Origin: Brevibacterium spongiae
GTDB taxonomy: Bacteria > Actinomycetota > Actinomycetes > Actinomycetales > Brevibacteriaceae
DNA: 64,000 nt
Assembly (NCBI RefSeq): GCF_026168515.1
Contig: NZ_CP093443.1
Coordinates: 434,001-498,000 of the forward strand
Direction: 5' to 3'
Shown here in pieces: positions 1 to 9,550 of this stretch; the first letter of the stretch is position 1, and every line of letters starts with the position of its first letter. The notes below the pieces were generated by a model, which saw nothing but the letters and a program-made list of their open reading frames with translations, was not told the DNA's origin and ran no database searches. A program made the translations under genes and the position numbers.

Positions 1-660
1 ACTCCGCTCATCAAGTTCCGCGCCACCCGCGACGCCCGCAAGGTCACCGCCGATGCGATGGAGATCCGCGGCGGCGTCGGCTACATCGAGGAGTACGGTG
101 ACGCCCGCGTCTTCCGCGACTCGCAGCTCGGATCGATCTGGGAGGGCACCTCGAACATCGTCGCCCTCGACGTCATTCGTGCCGCCCACCGGGCGGGAAC
201 GCTCAAGCCGCTGTTTCTGCATCTGGAGACCCTCATCGCCGAGGCGGCCGACCTCCCGACCGCGTTCCGAGCACAGATCCAGTCGCTGAGTTCGACGCTG
301 CTGCACGCGCTCGAAAACACTCCCGAAGGAGTTGAGCAGGCGCGGGTGCGCCAGCTCGCGACCGCGACGTACAACCTCGTCTGCGCTTCCATCATGGCCT
401 CCGAAGGTGCGCAGATCGGAGACGGCCGCGGCGATTGGTCGCGCATCGTCATCGCTGCGCTGGTGCTGCGCCACAAACTCATGCCGCAGAACCCGCTCGT
501 CCCCATCGTCGAAGATGACGCGGTTCTCGACGCCCTCATCGAGGGCTCCGGCATGGGTCGGGACGAAGCGTTCGCGGCTGTGGAGGACCTCCTCGGCGAA
601 GGTGGAGCAGCTCAGTCCGCCGAGGATGGAACTGCGCGTTCCGGAGGGAGCGGGCAGTGA
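1..660 (+). CDS. Acyl-CoA dehydrogenase, C-terminal part (5' end outside window)
   Basis: The reading frame is already open at base 1 and ends with TGA at 658-660, so only the C-terminal ~219 residues are present. The segment GGVGYIEEYGDARVFRD followed by SIWEGTSNIVALDVIR is the C-terminal signature of acyl-CoA dehydrogenases, closest in style to the AidB/isovaleryl-type members, where FAD-dependent alpha,beta-dehydrogenation of an acyl-CoA occurs in the cytoplasm. The last 20 or so residues are Gly/Ser/Ala-rich and look like a loose tail. The stop overlaps the next gene's GTG by 4 bp, so the two are translationally coupled. The substrate cannot be told from this fragment. Confidence 0.88.
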   Translation, partial: TPLIKFRATRDARKVTADAMEIRGGVGYIEEYGDARVFRDSQLGSIWEGTSNIVALDVIRAAHRAGTLKPLFLHLETLIAEAADLPTAFRAQIQSLSSTLLHALENTPEGVEQARVRQLATATYNLVCASIMASEGAQIGDGRGDWSRIVIAALVLRHKLMPQNPLVPIVEDDAVLDALIEGSGMGRDEAFAAVEDLLGEGGAAQSAEDGTARSGGSGQ

Positions 661-1853
661 GCGCGGGATCACTCGCCGGGATCACGGTCGTCGATCTCTC
701 GCGCATCCTCGGCGGGCCTTACTGCACGCAGATCCTCGCTGATCACGGGGCTGAGGTCATCAAGGTCGAGCCGCCGGCAGGGGACGATACGCGCACGTGG
801 GGGCCGCCGTTCGTGGCGCCCGAGGTGTCGAGCTACTTCGCTGGGATCAACCGGAACAAGCGGATGATGACTCTCGATCTGCGCACCGTTGAGGGGCAGG
901 AGGCGCTGCATGGGCTGCTGGCCGGTGCCGACGTCCTCGTCGAGAACTTCAAGACCGGGACGTTGGCGAAATGGGGGCTCGACCCTGTTTCGGATATTCC
1001 GAATCGCTACCCGCGTCTCGTGCACGCGTCCATCACCGGCTTCGGTGACGACGGACCGCTGGGCGGGCGGCCCGGGTACGACGCGATCATCCAGGCGATG
1101 TCCGGGCTGATGTCGGTCAACGGCGACGAATCGACCGGGCCGATGCGCATCGGCATGCCCGCCGTCGACATGGTCACCGGACTCAACGCGTCCATCGGCG
1201 TGCTCATGGCGCTGCAGGAACGCGTGTCGTCCGGGCGCGGACAGCGGGTCGAGACGACGCTCTTCGACTGCGGGATCTCCGTGATGCACCCGCACCTGCC
1301 GAACTTCTTCGGCGGTGGAGGTGCGCCGAAGCTCTCCGGCAACGATCATCCGAACATCGCCCCGTATTCGGCCTTCGCGACCGGGTCCGGGCAGGTGTTC
1401 ATCACTGCTGGGAACGACGGACAGTTCGCCAAGCTCGTCGGCCACCTCGGTGCTCCGGGGCTCGCCGAGGACCCGCGGTTCGTCGACAATGCCGCCCGCC
1501 TGGGTAACCGGGATGCGCTGCGCACTGAGCTCGAAGCGCTCATGGCTGAGACCTCGGCGGAGAAGCTGTCCGAGGAGCTCATGAGCATCGGCGTTCCTGC
1601 CGGCCCAATCCTCGACGCCGCCGAGGTGGTCGAACACCCGCATACCGCGCACCGTGAGATGGTCGTGGAGATGGGCGACGGCTACCGCGGAGTTGCCTCG
1701 CCGATCAAGCTCGCCCGGACTCCGGCCAGCTACCGGATCTCGCCGGTGCAGCCGGTTGCGGAGGTCGCCGGCGGGGACGATGGCGAAGGGCAGTATGGCG
1801 CGGAGGTCGAAGGGCACCCGCACGCGGCTGTCGAGGAGTCGGCGAGGATCTGA
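657..1853 (+). CDS. CaiB/BaiF (family III) acyl-CoA transferase
   Basis: A 398-residue protein of normal family-III CoA-transferase length. The N-terminus carries VVDLSRILGGPYCTQILAD then EVIKVEPPAGDDTR, the classic nucleotide/CoA-binding start. NRNKRMMTLDLRT and LVENFKTGTLAKWGLD follow, and Asp171 in PAVDMVTG is in the position of the catalytic aspartate of formyl-CoA transferase. These enzymes move CoA between carboxylic acids through an aspartyl-CoA thioester intermediate. The GTG start overlaps the upstream TGA (GTGA) and is preceded by GGAGGGAG. Coupling to an acyl-CoA dehydrogenase suggests joint activation and oxidation of an organic acid; the acid is unknown. Confidence 0.9.
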   Translation: MSAGSLAGITVVDLSRILGGPYCTQILADHGAEVIKVEPPAGDDTRTWGPPFVAPEVSSYFAGINRNKRMMTLDLRTVEGQEALHGLLAGADVLVENFKTGTLAKWGLDPVSDIPNRYPRLVHASITGFGDDGPLGGRPGYDAIIQAMSGLMSVNGDESTGPMRIGMPAVDMVTGLNASIGVLMALQERVSSGRGQRVETTLFDCGISVMHPHLPNFFGGGGAPKLSGNDHPNIAPYSAFATGSGQVFITAGNDGQFAKLVGHLGAPGLAEDPRFVDNAARLGNRDALRTELEALMAETSAEKLSEELMSIGVPAGPILDAAEVVEHPHTAHREMVVEMGDGYRGVASPIKLARTPASYRISPVQPVAEVAGGDDGEGQYGAEVEGHPHAAVEESARI

Positions 1854-1962
1854 ACGAAACTGCCGGGGCTGCCTCGGTGGGAAATCTGTGTGGGTGGCGC
1901 GTGGAACCGATCAGTGCTGCGTGAGTCTCGGGGAGCGGCGAACCCGGCATCGATTCATCTAT

Positions 1963-1978
1963 GTCCGAAATGTCGGAC
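1963..1978. promoter_or_regulatory. hut operator 1, upstream of hutU
   Basis: GTCCGAAATGTCGGAC is an inverted repeat with perfect 6-bp arms and a 4-bp spacer, 154 bp before the hutU start. The same 16-mer with one base change lies upstream of hutI (5079-5094). Because both hut transcription units carry it and an IclR-type regulator closes the cluster, I infer it is the binding site of that regulator. Whether it acts as repressor or activator cannot be told. Confidence 0.7.
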
Positions 1979-2132
1979 GGAACTTGATGCGGGCCACTTC
2001 CGCATTCTGCTCCAGTCGTCAGAATGGATGGTGTAGTCAGAGCCGACAGCGCAGGGGAGCCCACACCTCGGCGCGACGGCGAAGCGGCAGCCAAGCATCC
2101 GCCTCGTCGGACACAGCGACAAGGAGAATCCC

Positions 2133-3854
2133 ATGACCACCAAGCCGTCGTTCACCCAGCACGACCCGTCCCGCGTCATCCGCGCCGACCGCGGAACCGA
2201 GATCACCGCGAAGTCCTGGCAGACCGAAGCACCCAAGCGCATGCTCATGAACAACCTCGACCCCGAGGTCGCCGAACGTCCCGAAGACCTCGTCGTCTAC
2301 GGCGGCACCGGCCGCGCCGCCCGCTCCTGGGAAGCATATGACGCAATCGTGCGCACCCTCGACGACCTCGAGGACGACGAGACCCTCCTCATCCAGTCCG
2401 GCAAACCGGTCGGCGTCATGCGCACCCACGAATGGGCGCCTCGAGTGCTCATCGCGAACTCCAACCTCGTCGGCGACTGGGCCAACTGGGAGCACTTCCG
2501 CGAGCTCGAGGCCGAGGGCCTGATGATGTACGGCCAGATGACCGCCGGATCCTGGATCTACATCGCCACTCAGGGCATCCTCCAGGGCACTTACGAAACC
2601 TTCGGCGCCATCGCCCGCAAGCGCTTCGACGGCACCCTGGCCGGCACCCTGACCATCACCGCCGGCTGCGGCGGCATGGGCGGAGCCCAGCCGCTGTCCG
2701 TGACCCTCAACGGCGGCGTCTGCCTCATCATCGACGTCGACAAGACCCGCCTCGACCGCCGCAAGGGCAAGCGCTACCTCGACGAGGTCGAAACCGACCT
2801 CGACACCGCACTGGCCAAGGTCATCGAAGCGAAGAAGAACAAGCAGGCACTGTCGGTCGGACTCGTCGGCAACGCCGCCGAGATCCTCCCGCTCATCCTC
2901 GACCGCCCCGAGGCCGCCGAAGTCGACATCGTCACCGACCAGACCTCCGCCCACGACCCGCTGTCCTACCTGCCGATCGGCGTGAGCGTCGACGAATGGC
3001 ACGACGAAGCCGAACAGGACGCCGAGAAGTTCACCATCCGCGCCGAAGAATCCATGGCCAAGCACGTGAAGGCCATGGTCGAATTTCAGGACCGCGGCGC
3101 CGAGGTCTTCGACTACGGCAACTCGATCCGCGACGAAGCCCGCAAGGCCGGCTACGACCGCGCCTTCGAATTCCCCGGCTTCGTCCCCGCCTACATCCGT
3201 CCCCTCTTCTGCGAAGGACTCGGCCCCTTCCGCTGGGTGGCCCTGTCCGGCGACCCGAAGGACATCGAGGTCACCGATCAGGCGCTGAAGGAACTCTTCC
3301 CGGAGAACGAACACCTCCACACCTGGCTCGACGCCGCCAACGAATACGTCGAGTTCGAAGGACTGCCCGCCCGCATCTGCTGGCTCGGCTACAAGGAACG
3401 CCATCAGGCTGGCCTGCTATTCAACCAGCTCGTCGCCGAAGGCAAGATCTCGGCCCCGATCGTCATCGGCCGTGACCACCTCGACTCCGGTTCCGTCGCC
3501 AGCCCCTACCGTGAGACCGAATCCATGCTCGACGGCACGGACGCCGTGGCCGACTGGCCGCTGCTCAACGCCCTGGTCAACACCTCCTCGGGCGCCACCT
3601 GGGTCTCCATCCACCACGGCGGCGGCGTCGGCATCGGCCGCTCCATCCACGCCGGCCAGGTCTCCGTGGCCGACGGCACCGAACTGGCCGCGAAGAAGCT
3701 CGCCCGCCTGCTCACCAACGACCCGGGCATGGGCGTCATCCGCCACGTCGACGCCGGCTACGAGCGCGCCTCCGAAGTCGCAGCCGAGCGTGGTCAGCGC
3801 GTGCCGATGATCCCCGAGCTCGACAAGCGCGACGAGGAATCCGCCGCACAGTAA
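2133..3854 (+). CDS. hutU: Urocanate hydratase
   Basis: Second step of histidine breakdown: hydrates urocanate to 4-imidazolone-5-propionate using tightly bound NAD+ as an electrophile. The 573-residue length is slightly above the usual ~555. The urocanase signature is clear: [20 protein letters not shown] near residues 177-196, the NAD-binding stretch [28 protein letters not shown] with the conserved cysteine, and [20 protein letters not shown] near the C-terminus. AAGGAG at 2121-2126 sets the ATG at 2133. It stands apart from hutI/hutH, has its own operator copy at 1963-1978, and ends at a strong bidirectional terminator. Confidence 0.97.
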   Translation: MTTKPSFTQHDPSRVIRADRGTEITAKSWQTEAPKRMLMNNLDPEVAERPEDLVVYGGTGRAARSWEAYDAIVRTLDDLEDDETLLIQSGKPVGVMRTHEWAPRVLIANSNLVGDWANWEHFRELEAEGLMMYGQMTAGSWIYIATQGILQGTYETFGAIARKRFDGTLAGTLTITAGCGGMGGAQPLSVTLNGGVCLIIDVDKTRLDRRKGKRYLDEVETDLDTALAKVIEAKKNKQALSVGLVGNAAEILPLILDRPEAAEVDIVTDQTSAHDPLSYLPIGVSVDEWHDEAEQDAEKFTIRAEESMAKHVKAMVEFQDRGAEVFDYGNSIRDEARKAGYDRAFEFPGFVPAYIRPLFCEGLGPFRWVALSGDPKDIEVTDQALKELFPENEHLHTWLDAANEYVEFEGLPARICWLGYKERHQAGLLFNQLVAEGKISAPIVIGRDHLDSGSVASPYRETESMLDGTDAVADWPLLNALVNTSSGATWVSIHHGGGVGIGRSIHAGQVSVADGTELAAKKLARLLTNDPGMGVIRHVDAGYERASEVAAERGQRVPMIPELDKRDEESAAQ

Positions 3855-3900
3855 GCAGTTCGCGGCGTTGCGTCGAGCGGCCGGCTGCTGAATAGCTCGA

Positions 3901-3946
3901 AAAAAGTCGGGCAGCACAGTTTTGAAACAGTGCTGCTCGACTTTTT
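3901..3946. terminator. Bidirectional intrinsic terminator between hutU and SDR gene
   Basis: A 17-bp stem (3901-3917 pairs with 3930-3946, one G-U pair) has a 12-nt loop and is flanked by AAAAA on the left and TTTTT on the right. It therefore has a U-tract in both directions and serves the convergent genes hutU (+) and the SDR (-). Confidence 0.92.
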
Positions 3947-3996
3947 GTGTGCCGCGGGGAATTGTCGACCGCGAGTAATCGGCTGCGCCGCGAACT

Positions 3997-4887
3997 CTAC
4001 TCGTCGAGGAAGAGGTCGAGCTCGAGGTCGTTGGGCCCGTGACCGACGGAGCCGCGCTTCGACGCATCATGGGCGTAAGCCGAGAGGTCCGTGACACCTT
4101 GAGCCGCCAACACCTCGTCGTCGATGAAGAAATTGCCGGTGACCTCGCGGGGGCCGCTGGTAAGGATCACCCATGCCGCCTCGGCCATGATCTCGGGCTT
4201 GCGGCTGCGCGCCATGAGCTGTTCGCCGCCGAGGAGGTTGTTCACAGCGGCCGTTGCGATCGTCGTCCGTGGCCACAGGCTGTTCGCCGCGACTCCGGCC
4301 TCGCGCTGCTCCTCGGCCAGCCCGAGCGTGACCAGCGACATCCCGTACTTCGCCATCGTGTAACCCAGGTGTCTGCCCGCCCATGCCGGATTGAGGTTGA
4401 GCGGCGGGGAGAGCGTGAGCACATGCGCGGCGTCCGAGGCTCGGAGGTGCGGCAGGGCCGTTTTGGCCAGAAGGTAGGAGCCACGTGCGTTGATCGAGTT
4501 CATGAGATCGAACTTCTTCATCGGCAGGTCCTCGACTGGGGAGAGGTCGATAGCGCTGGCATTGTTGACGACGATGTCGATCCCCCCGAAGGCCTCAACG
4601 GTCTTCGCGACCGCCTCGGCGACGGATTCGTCGCTGCGGACGTCACCGATGATCGGCAGGGCCTTGCCGCCGGCCGCCTCGATCTGCTCGGCCGCAGTGT
4701 AGACCGTGCCCTCGAGCTTCGGATGGGGTTCCGCGGTCTTCGCCAGCAGCGCGATATTCGCCCCGTCCTGGGCTGCGCGCAGAGCGATCGCCAGTCCGAT
4801 TCCACGGCTGCCGCCGCTCATGATGATCGTCCGTCCGGCCAGCGATCGGGTGGAATATCCCTCGCCGAGGTGGCTGTCAGTGGTCAT
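3997..4887 (-). CDS. SDR family oxidoreductase, HSDL2-like
   Basis: A 296-residue classical short-chain dehydrogenase. The cofactor loop is SGGSRGIGLA, the NNASAI motif follows, and the catalytic pair is YTMAK (Tyr-x-x-x-Lys) preceded by a serine in TLSPPLNLNP. The run AKTAEPHPKLEGTVYTAAEQ together with SPPLNLNPAW is characteristic of the N-terminal SDR domain of hydroxysteroid dehydrogenase-like protein 2; the C-terminal SCP2 domain of the animal protein is absent. AAGGAG before the ATG supports this start. It sits antisense between hutU and hutI, has no obvious Hut role, and its substrate is unknown. Confidence 0.9.
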   Translation of the reverse strand: MTTDSHLGEGYSTRSLAGRTIIMSGGSRGIGLAIALRAAQDGANIALLAKTAEPHPKLEGTVYTAAEQIEAAGGKALPIIGDVRSDESVAEAVAKTVEAFGGIDIVVNNASAIDLSPVEDLPMKKFDLMNSINARGSYLLAKTALPHLRASDAAHVLTLSPPLNLNPAWAGRHLGYTMAKYGMSLVTLGLAEEQREAGVAANSLWPRTTIATAAVNNLLGGEQLMARSRKPEIMAEAAWVILTSGPREVTGNFFIDDEVLAAQGVTDLSAYAHDASKRGSVGHGPNDLELDLFLDE

Positions 4888-5078
4888 CGTTCGTCTCCTT
4901 CATCCGTAGTCCGATGATCGTATCCGTGTGTTCGGTGGTCGGGTCCGTGTTCCGCGATCCGTTGATCGGGATGGATATGAGCCAGGCTAGCCTTCGGGTC
5001 ACGACTTTGCCCAGGTGTCAGGTGCTTCCGGTGCCCGACAGCGAGGGTGACCGTTCCGACAGGAACGCATGAATTTTT

Positions 5079-5094
5079 GTCCGAAATATCGGAC
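5079..5094. promoter_or_regulatory. hut operator 2, upstream of hutI
   Basis: GTCCGAAATATCGGAC repeats the hutU upstream palindrome with a single change in the spacer. It lies 85 bp before the hutI ATG. A candidate promoter downstream is TTCACT (5113-5118), a 17-bp gap and CATACT (5136-5141), which would put the operator just upstream of the -35. Confidence 0.7.
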
Positions 5095-5179
5095 GAATAT
5101 CTTTCTGGGCCGTTCACTGCCGTTCGCCGACAGTCCATACTGGGACTGAACCACACTTGATCGGAAAGGGCCGACCGTC

Positions 5180-6451
5180 ATGCAGCTATTCACCGGGATC
5201 AGCGAACTCGTCGTCAATGATCTCGACCGTCTCGGCGAACTCGACGTGATCGCTGACGCCGCTCTGCTCGTCGACGCCGGTCGGGTGATCTGGTCGGGAC
5301 CGTCCGCACAGGCGGACACCGCGCTCGCTGCACACGAGGACCAGACCGGCACCGCCGGCCTCAACGACGATGACATCGCCAACGGGGAAGTCACCTCGGC
5401 GAATGACCTCGGCGGACTTGAGACGATCGACCTCGGTGGGAAAGCCGTCATCCCCGGCTTCGTCGACAGCCACAACCACCTCATCTTCGCCGGCGATCGG
5501 TCCGAGGAATTCGCGGCCCGGATGGCCGGGCAGAAGTACTCGGCCGGGGGCATCGCCACTACCGTGGCCGCGACCCGAGCCGCCACCGCGACTGAGCTCG
5601 AGGCGAACCTCGTCCACCTGCTCGATCAGGCCAAGCGGCAGGGAACGACGACGTTCGAGATCAAGTCCGGTTACGGGCTGACCGTGCCCGACGAGATCCG
5701 GGCCCTCGACATCATCAATCGACACACCGAGGAATCGACCCTCATCGCCGCGCACGTCGTCCCGCCGGAGTTCAAGGACGAGCCGGAACGCTACGTCGAC
5801 CTCGTCATCGACGAGATCATCCCGGCGGCCGAAGGTAAGGCGAAGTGGATCGACGTGTTCTGCGAAACCGGTGCCTTCACCGAGGTCCAGACCCGGCGGA
5901 TCATCGAAGCCGGAAAGGCCGTCGGAATGAAACCGCGGCTGCACGCCAATCAGCTCACCGAGGGCGGGGCGCTCAAGCTCGGCGCGGAACTCGGTTGCGT
6001 GTCCGTCGACCACGCCACCTTCGCCTCTGATGAGGACCTCGCCGTCCTCGCCGAGGCGGGCACCGTCGTCACCCTGCTGCCGAGCATCGAATTCTCCACC
6101 CGCCAGCCCTACCCCGACGCCCGCCGCTACGTCGACGCGGGGGTGTCGCTGGCGATCGCCAGCGACTGCAATCCCGGGTCAGGGTTCTCCAACAGCATGC
6201 CGTTCGTCATCGCCATCGGCGTCCGGGACATGCACTTCACCGTCGAACAGGCGGTGTGGGCAGCTACAGCGGGCGGGGCCAACGCCCTGCAGCGCACCGA
6301 TGTCGGCCACCTCGGAGTGGGGGCCCGCGCCGACCTGGCCATCCTCGACGCACCCAGCTACCGGCACCTGGCTTACCGGCCCGGTGTGCAGCTGGTCGAA
6401 CGCGTCTACTCCGGCGGTGAGCTCATCGTCGACAATCGACCCCGCGACTGA
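5180..6451 (+). CDS. hutI: Imidazolonepropionase
   Basis: Third step of the Hut pathway: opens 4-imidazolone-5-propionate to N-formimidoyl-L-glutamate. A 423-residue amidohydrolase-fold enzyme. The metal-binding HxH is at His98/His100 in PGFVDSHNHLIFAGDR, followed by the substrate region RMAGQKYSAGGIATTV, then HANQLTEGGALKLGAELG and the metal aspartate in IASDCNPGSGF. All are diagnostic for HutI. The ribosome site is weak (AAAGGG about 12 nt before ATG). First gene of the hutI-hutH-M20-hutF-regulator run; hutH follows after 35 bp. Confidence 0.97.
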   Translation: MQLFTGISELVVNDLDRLGELDVIADAALLVDAGRVIWSGPSAQADTALAAHEDQTGTAGLNDDDIANGEVTSANDLGGLETIDLGGKAVIPGFVDSHNHLIFAGDRSEEFAARMAGQKYSAGGIATTVAATRAATATELEANLVHLLDQAKRQGTTTFEIKSGYGLTVPDEIRALDIINRHTEESTLIAAHVVPPEFKDEPERYVDLVIDEIIPAAEGKAKWIDVFCETGAFTEVQTRRIIEAGKAVGMKPRLHANQLTEGGALKLGAELGCVSVDHATFASDEDLAVLAEAGTVVTLLPSIEFSTRQPYPDARRYVDAGVSLAIASDCNPGSGFSNSMPFVIAIGVRDMHFTVEQAVWAATAGGANALQRTDVGHLGVGARADLAILDAPSYRHLAYRPGVQLVERVYSGGELIVDNRPRD

Positions 6452-6486
6452 ACTTCATCCACGACGAACACAAGGAAAGGCTCTTC

Positions 6487-8163
6487 ATGACCACATTCAT
6501 CGATCTCGACCCCGATACGCTGACCTTCGCCGAGGTGGTCGACGTCGCCCGCAACGACGCGAAGGTCTCCCTGTCCGAAGCCACCCTGGCCCGGGTGAAC
6601 AAGTACCGCGAGGCCATTGACGCCCTCGCTCAGGCGGAGAAGCCCGTCTACGGAGTCTCGACCGGATTCGGCGCGCTCGCGCAGCGCCACATCCCCGCCG
6701 AACTGCGCACCCAGCTGCAGAAGTCCCTCATCCGCTCCCACGCCGCCGGCGTCGGTAAACCCGTCGAACGCGAGGTCGTGCGCGCCCTCATGTTGCTGCG
6801 CGCCCGGACACTCGCCACCGGTCGGGCCGGCGTCCGCGCCGAAGTCCTCCAGACCTACGTCGACCTGCTCAACGCCGGTATCACTCCCGTCGTCCACGAG
6901 TACGGCTCGCTCGGCTGCTCCGGCGATCTCGCGCCCCTGTCGGCGTGTGCCCTCGTCGTCATGGGCGAAGGCGTGGCCGAAGGGCCCGACGGAGTGGCCG
7001 GGCCAGCCGTTGAGATCCTCGCTGCCGCCGGAATCACCCCGGTGACATTGGCCGAGAAGGAAGGCCTCGCGCTCGTCAACGGCACCGACGGCATGCTCGG
7101 CATGCTCATCATGGCCCTGACCGACTTGGAGAACCTGCTCACTGCCGTCGACGTTTCGGCGGCCATGAGCATCGAAGGGCTCTTCGGCACCGACGCCGTC
7201 TTCGCCCCCGAGCTCCACTACGCACTGCGCCCGCACGACGGTCAGGCCGCCTCGGCAGCGAACATGCTCGCCTCGCTCAAGGACTCGGGCATCACCGCCA
7301 GCCACCGCGACTCCACCCACCTCGTCCAGGACGCTTATTCGATGCGCTGCGCCCCGCAGGTCAACGGCGCCGCGCGTGACGCCGTCGCCTTCGCCACCCA
7401 GGTCGCCGAACGCGAACTGCGCGCCGCCATCGACAACCCCGTCGTGCTCACCAATGGAATGGTGTCATCGAACGGCAACTTCCACGGCGCACCACTGGCC
7501 CACGCGTTGGACTTCCTCGCCATCGTCGCTGCCGACGTCGCCTCGATGTCCGAACGCCGCACCGACCGGATGATGGATGTCGCCCGCAACCAGAACCTCA
7601 CTCCATTCCTCGCCGATGACGCCGGCGTCGATTCGGGACTGATGATCGCCCACTACACGCAGGCGGCCATGGTCTCCGAGGCCAAGCGGGGCGCGACACC
7701 GGCCTCGGTCGACTCGATCCCGTCCTCGGCCATGCAGGAAGACCACGTGTCCATGGGGTGGTCGGCCGCACGCAAACTGCGCAAGGTCGTCGACAACCTC
7801 GCCTCCGTCGTCGGCATCGAACTCTACGCAGCTTCCCGTGCCTGCGATATGCGCGACGCCGCACCGGCACCGGTGACCGGAGCCGTGATCGCGAAGATCC
7901 GTGAGACCGTTCCCGGACCAGGCCCTGACCGGTTCCTCTCGCCCGAACTCGCCGAAACCATCGCGAAGGTCAAGGACGGAACGCTGGTCGCAACCGCCGA
8001 GTCGGTCGCACCGCTGACCCACACCGTCACCTCCGCCGCCGGAACCTGGCAGCCGGAAGACGGCGGACCGGCCGTCAACGATCCCGAGTTCACTGCGCTG
8101 GGTAACCTCGAAGCCGCCGCCGAGGCTTCGGGCACCTCAGCAGCCACCACCCACCAGGACTGA
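6487..8163 (+). CDS. hutH: Histidine ammonia-lyase
   Basis: First committed step: removes ammonia from L-histidine to give trans-urocanate. At 558 residues it is longer than typical bacterial HutH (~510), mainly because of a Gly/Ala-rich C-terminal extension. The MIO cofactor tripeptide is Cys144-Ser145-Gly146 in GSLGCSGDLAPLS, where many family members have Ala-Ser-Gly; Tyr55 in VYGVSTGFG is the catalytic-base region. AAGGAAAGG precedes the ATG. It follows hutI closely and is separated from the next gene by 118 bp containing a GC-rich imperfect hairpin. Confidence 0.96.
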   Translation: MTTFIDLDPDTLTFAEVVDVARNDAKVSLSEATLARVNKYREAIDALAQAEKPVYGVSTGFGALAQRHIPAELRTQLQKSLIRSHAAGVGKPVEREVVRALMLLRARTLATGRAGVRAEVLQTYVDLLNAGITPVVHEYGSLGCSGDLAPLSACALVVMGEGVAEGPDGVAGPAVEILAAAGITPVTLAEKEGLALVNGTDGMLGMLIMALTDLENLLTAVDVSAAMSIEGLFGTDAVFAPELHYALRPHDGQAASAANMLASLKDSGITASHRDSTHLVQDAYSMRCAPQVNGAARDAVAFATQVAERELRAAIDNPVVLTNGMVSSNGNFHGAPLAHALDFLAIVAADVASMSERRTDRMMDVARNQNLTPFLADDAGVDSGLMIAHYTQAAMVSEAKRGATPASVDSIPSSAMQEDHVSMGWSAARKLRKVVDNLASVVGIELYAASRACDMRDAAPAPVTGAVIAKIRETVPGPGPDRFLSPELAETIAKVKDGTLVATAESVAPLTHTVTSAAGTWQPEDGGPAVNDPEFTALGNLEAAAEASGTSAATTHQD

Positions 8164-8281
8164 CACCGGGCCGGGCCGATCACGCATATCGGTTGGCCCC
8201 GCGCCCCGCGGTCCGCGGCTCGTCCGCACCGGAGCCGACACATCACCGGACCCGACCGATTTCGAACGGAGTGAACTGTTA

Positions 8282-9550
8282 ATGAGCGATGTCGTCTCGC
8301 TGCTGAGCCAGATCGAGGACACCGGCCGCGACACCCTCGGTCCGGGCTACCAGCGGCCCGGATTCTCGGACACCGAACGGGACCTGCGTGAGTGGTTCCT
8401 CGCCGAGGCGGCCCGCCGCGGTCTCGATACCGAGATCGACGCCAACGGCATCACTTGGGCATGGGCCACCCCGCAGGGTGCGAACGCGGTCGTTACCGGA
8501 TCCCACCTCGACTCCGTGCCCGGGGGTGGTGAGTTCGACGGCCCCCTCGGCGTCGCCTCGGCGCTGGCGGCCTTCGACGTTCTCAAGGACTCCGGCGCAC
8601 TCGAACAGTCCACCCGGCCCTTCGGGCTGGCTGTGTTCCCCGAGGAAGAAGGTTCACGCTTCGGCGTCGCCTGCCTCGGTTCGCGGCTGCTCACCGGTGC
8701 CATCGACGCTGACCGTGCACTCGGTCTCAAGGACGCCGCCGGTGACTCCTTCGCCGACGTCGCCCGTGGCTATGGCCTCGATCCGGATCGGATCGGGCGT
8801 GACCAGTCTCGGCTGGCCGGAATCGGTTCCTTCATCGAACTCCATGTCGAACAGGGCATCGGTCTGATCAACACCGATCAGGCCGTCGCCATCGGCTCCT
8901 CGATCATCGGCCACGGTCGCTGGCACTTCGCCTTCTCCGGCCAGGGCAACCACGCCGGTACGACGCCGATGAGCCATCGCGCCGACCCGGTGGTCGCAGC
9001 TTCCCGCGTGATCGGGGATATCCCGACCCTAGCGGCCGCCACTGACGCGAGCGCCGTGGCGACCGTGGGGCGCACTCTCATCCACCCGGGCGGGACGAAC
9101 GTCATTGCCTCGTCCATGAGTTTCTGGCTCGACATCCGCCACCCTGACGACGCGGTCGTCAAGCAGGTGCTCGAGGCGATCAGCCACCGCGCCCAGGACC
9201 ATGGCTCCGATTCAGGTGTCGAGGTGACGATCTCGCAGGAGTCCTACTCGCCGACGACTCACTTCACCGCCGATCTCAACTCCCGCTTGACCTCGGTGTT
9301 GCCGGACGCGCCGCTGCTGCCCTCGGGCGCCGGCCACGATGCGGGCATCCTCGCACCCCATGTGCCTTCGGCGATGCTCTACGTCCGCAACCCGACCGGC
9401 GTCTCCCACGCTCCCGAAGAGGCCTGCGAGGTCGACGACCAGAGGGCCGGAGTCGATGCGCTCGTCAAGGTGCTCGCCCGCGAACTCGGCATCGAGAACG
9501 CCCTGGTCGACGGCAATGCGGCAGGCCCGACGACAGGAGGTGCGCAATGA
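8282..9550 (+). CDS. M20-family amidohydrolase, probable N-formylglutamate amidohydrolase
   Basis: A 422-residue M20/AllC-type amidase (the family of allantoate amidohydrolase and N-carbamoyl-amino-acid hydrolase). Metal-binding motifs are GSHLDSVPGGGEFDGPLGV, VFPEEEGSRFG, FIELHVEQG and GAGHDAGILAP; the substrate-side loop is GQGNHAGTTPM. Its ATGA overlap with hutF and position inside the hut operon suggest that it performs the last step, N-formyl-L-glutamate to glutamate plus formate, in place of the unrelated HutG. Such alternative deformylases have been proposed for actinomycetes. No HutG homologue is seen in the window. Without the context it would be annotated simply as allantoate amidohydrolase-like. 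Confidence 0.8.
   Translation: MSDVVSLLSQIEDTGRDTLGPGYQRPGFSDTERDLREWFLAEAARRGLDTEIDANGITWAWATPQGANAVVTGSHLDSVPGGGEFDGPLGVASALAAFDVLKDSGALEQSTRPFGLAVFPEEEGSRFGVACLGSRLLTGAIDADRALGLKDAAGDSFADVARGYGLDPDRIGRDQSRLAGIGSFIELHVEQGIGLINTDQAVAIGSSIIGHGRWHFAFSGQGNHAGTTPMSHRADPVVAASRVIGDIPTLAAATDASAVATVGRTLIHPGGTNVIASSMSFWLDIRHPDDAVVKQVLEAISHRAQDHGSDSGVEVTISQESYSPTTHFTADLNSRLTSVLPDAPLLPSGAGHDAGILAPHVPSAMLYVRNPTGVSHAPEEACEVDDQRAGVDALVKVLARELGIENALVDGNAAGPTTGGAQ

Noticed and set aside
2037..3404. A 455-codon frame antisense to hutU
   Set aside because: Shadow of hutU; no family motif and low-complexity Val/Gly/Asp composition.
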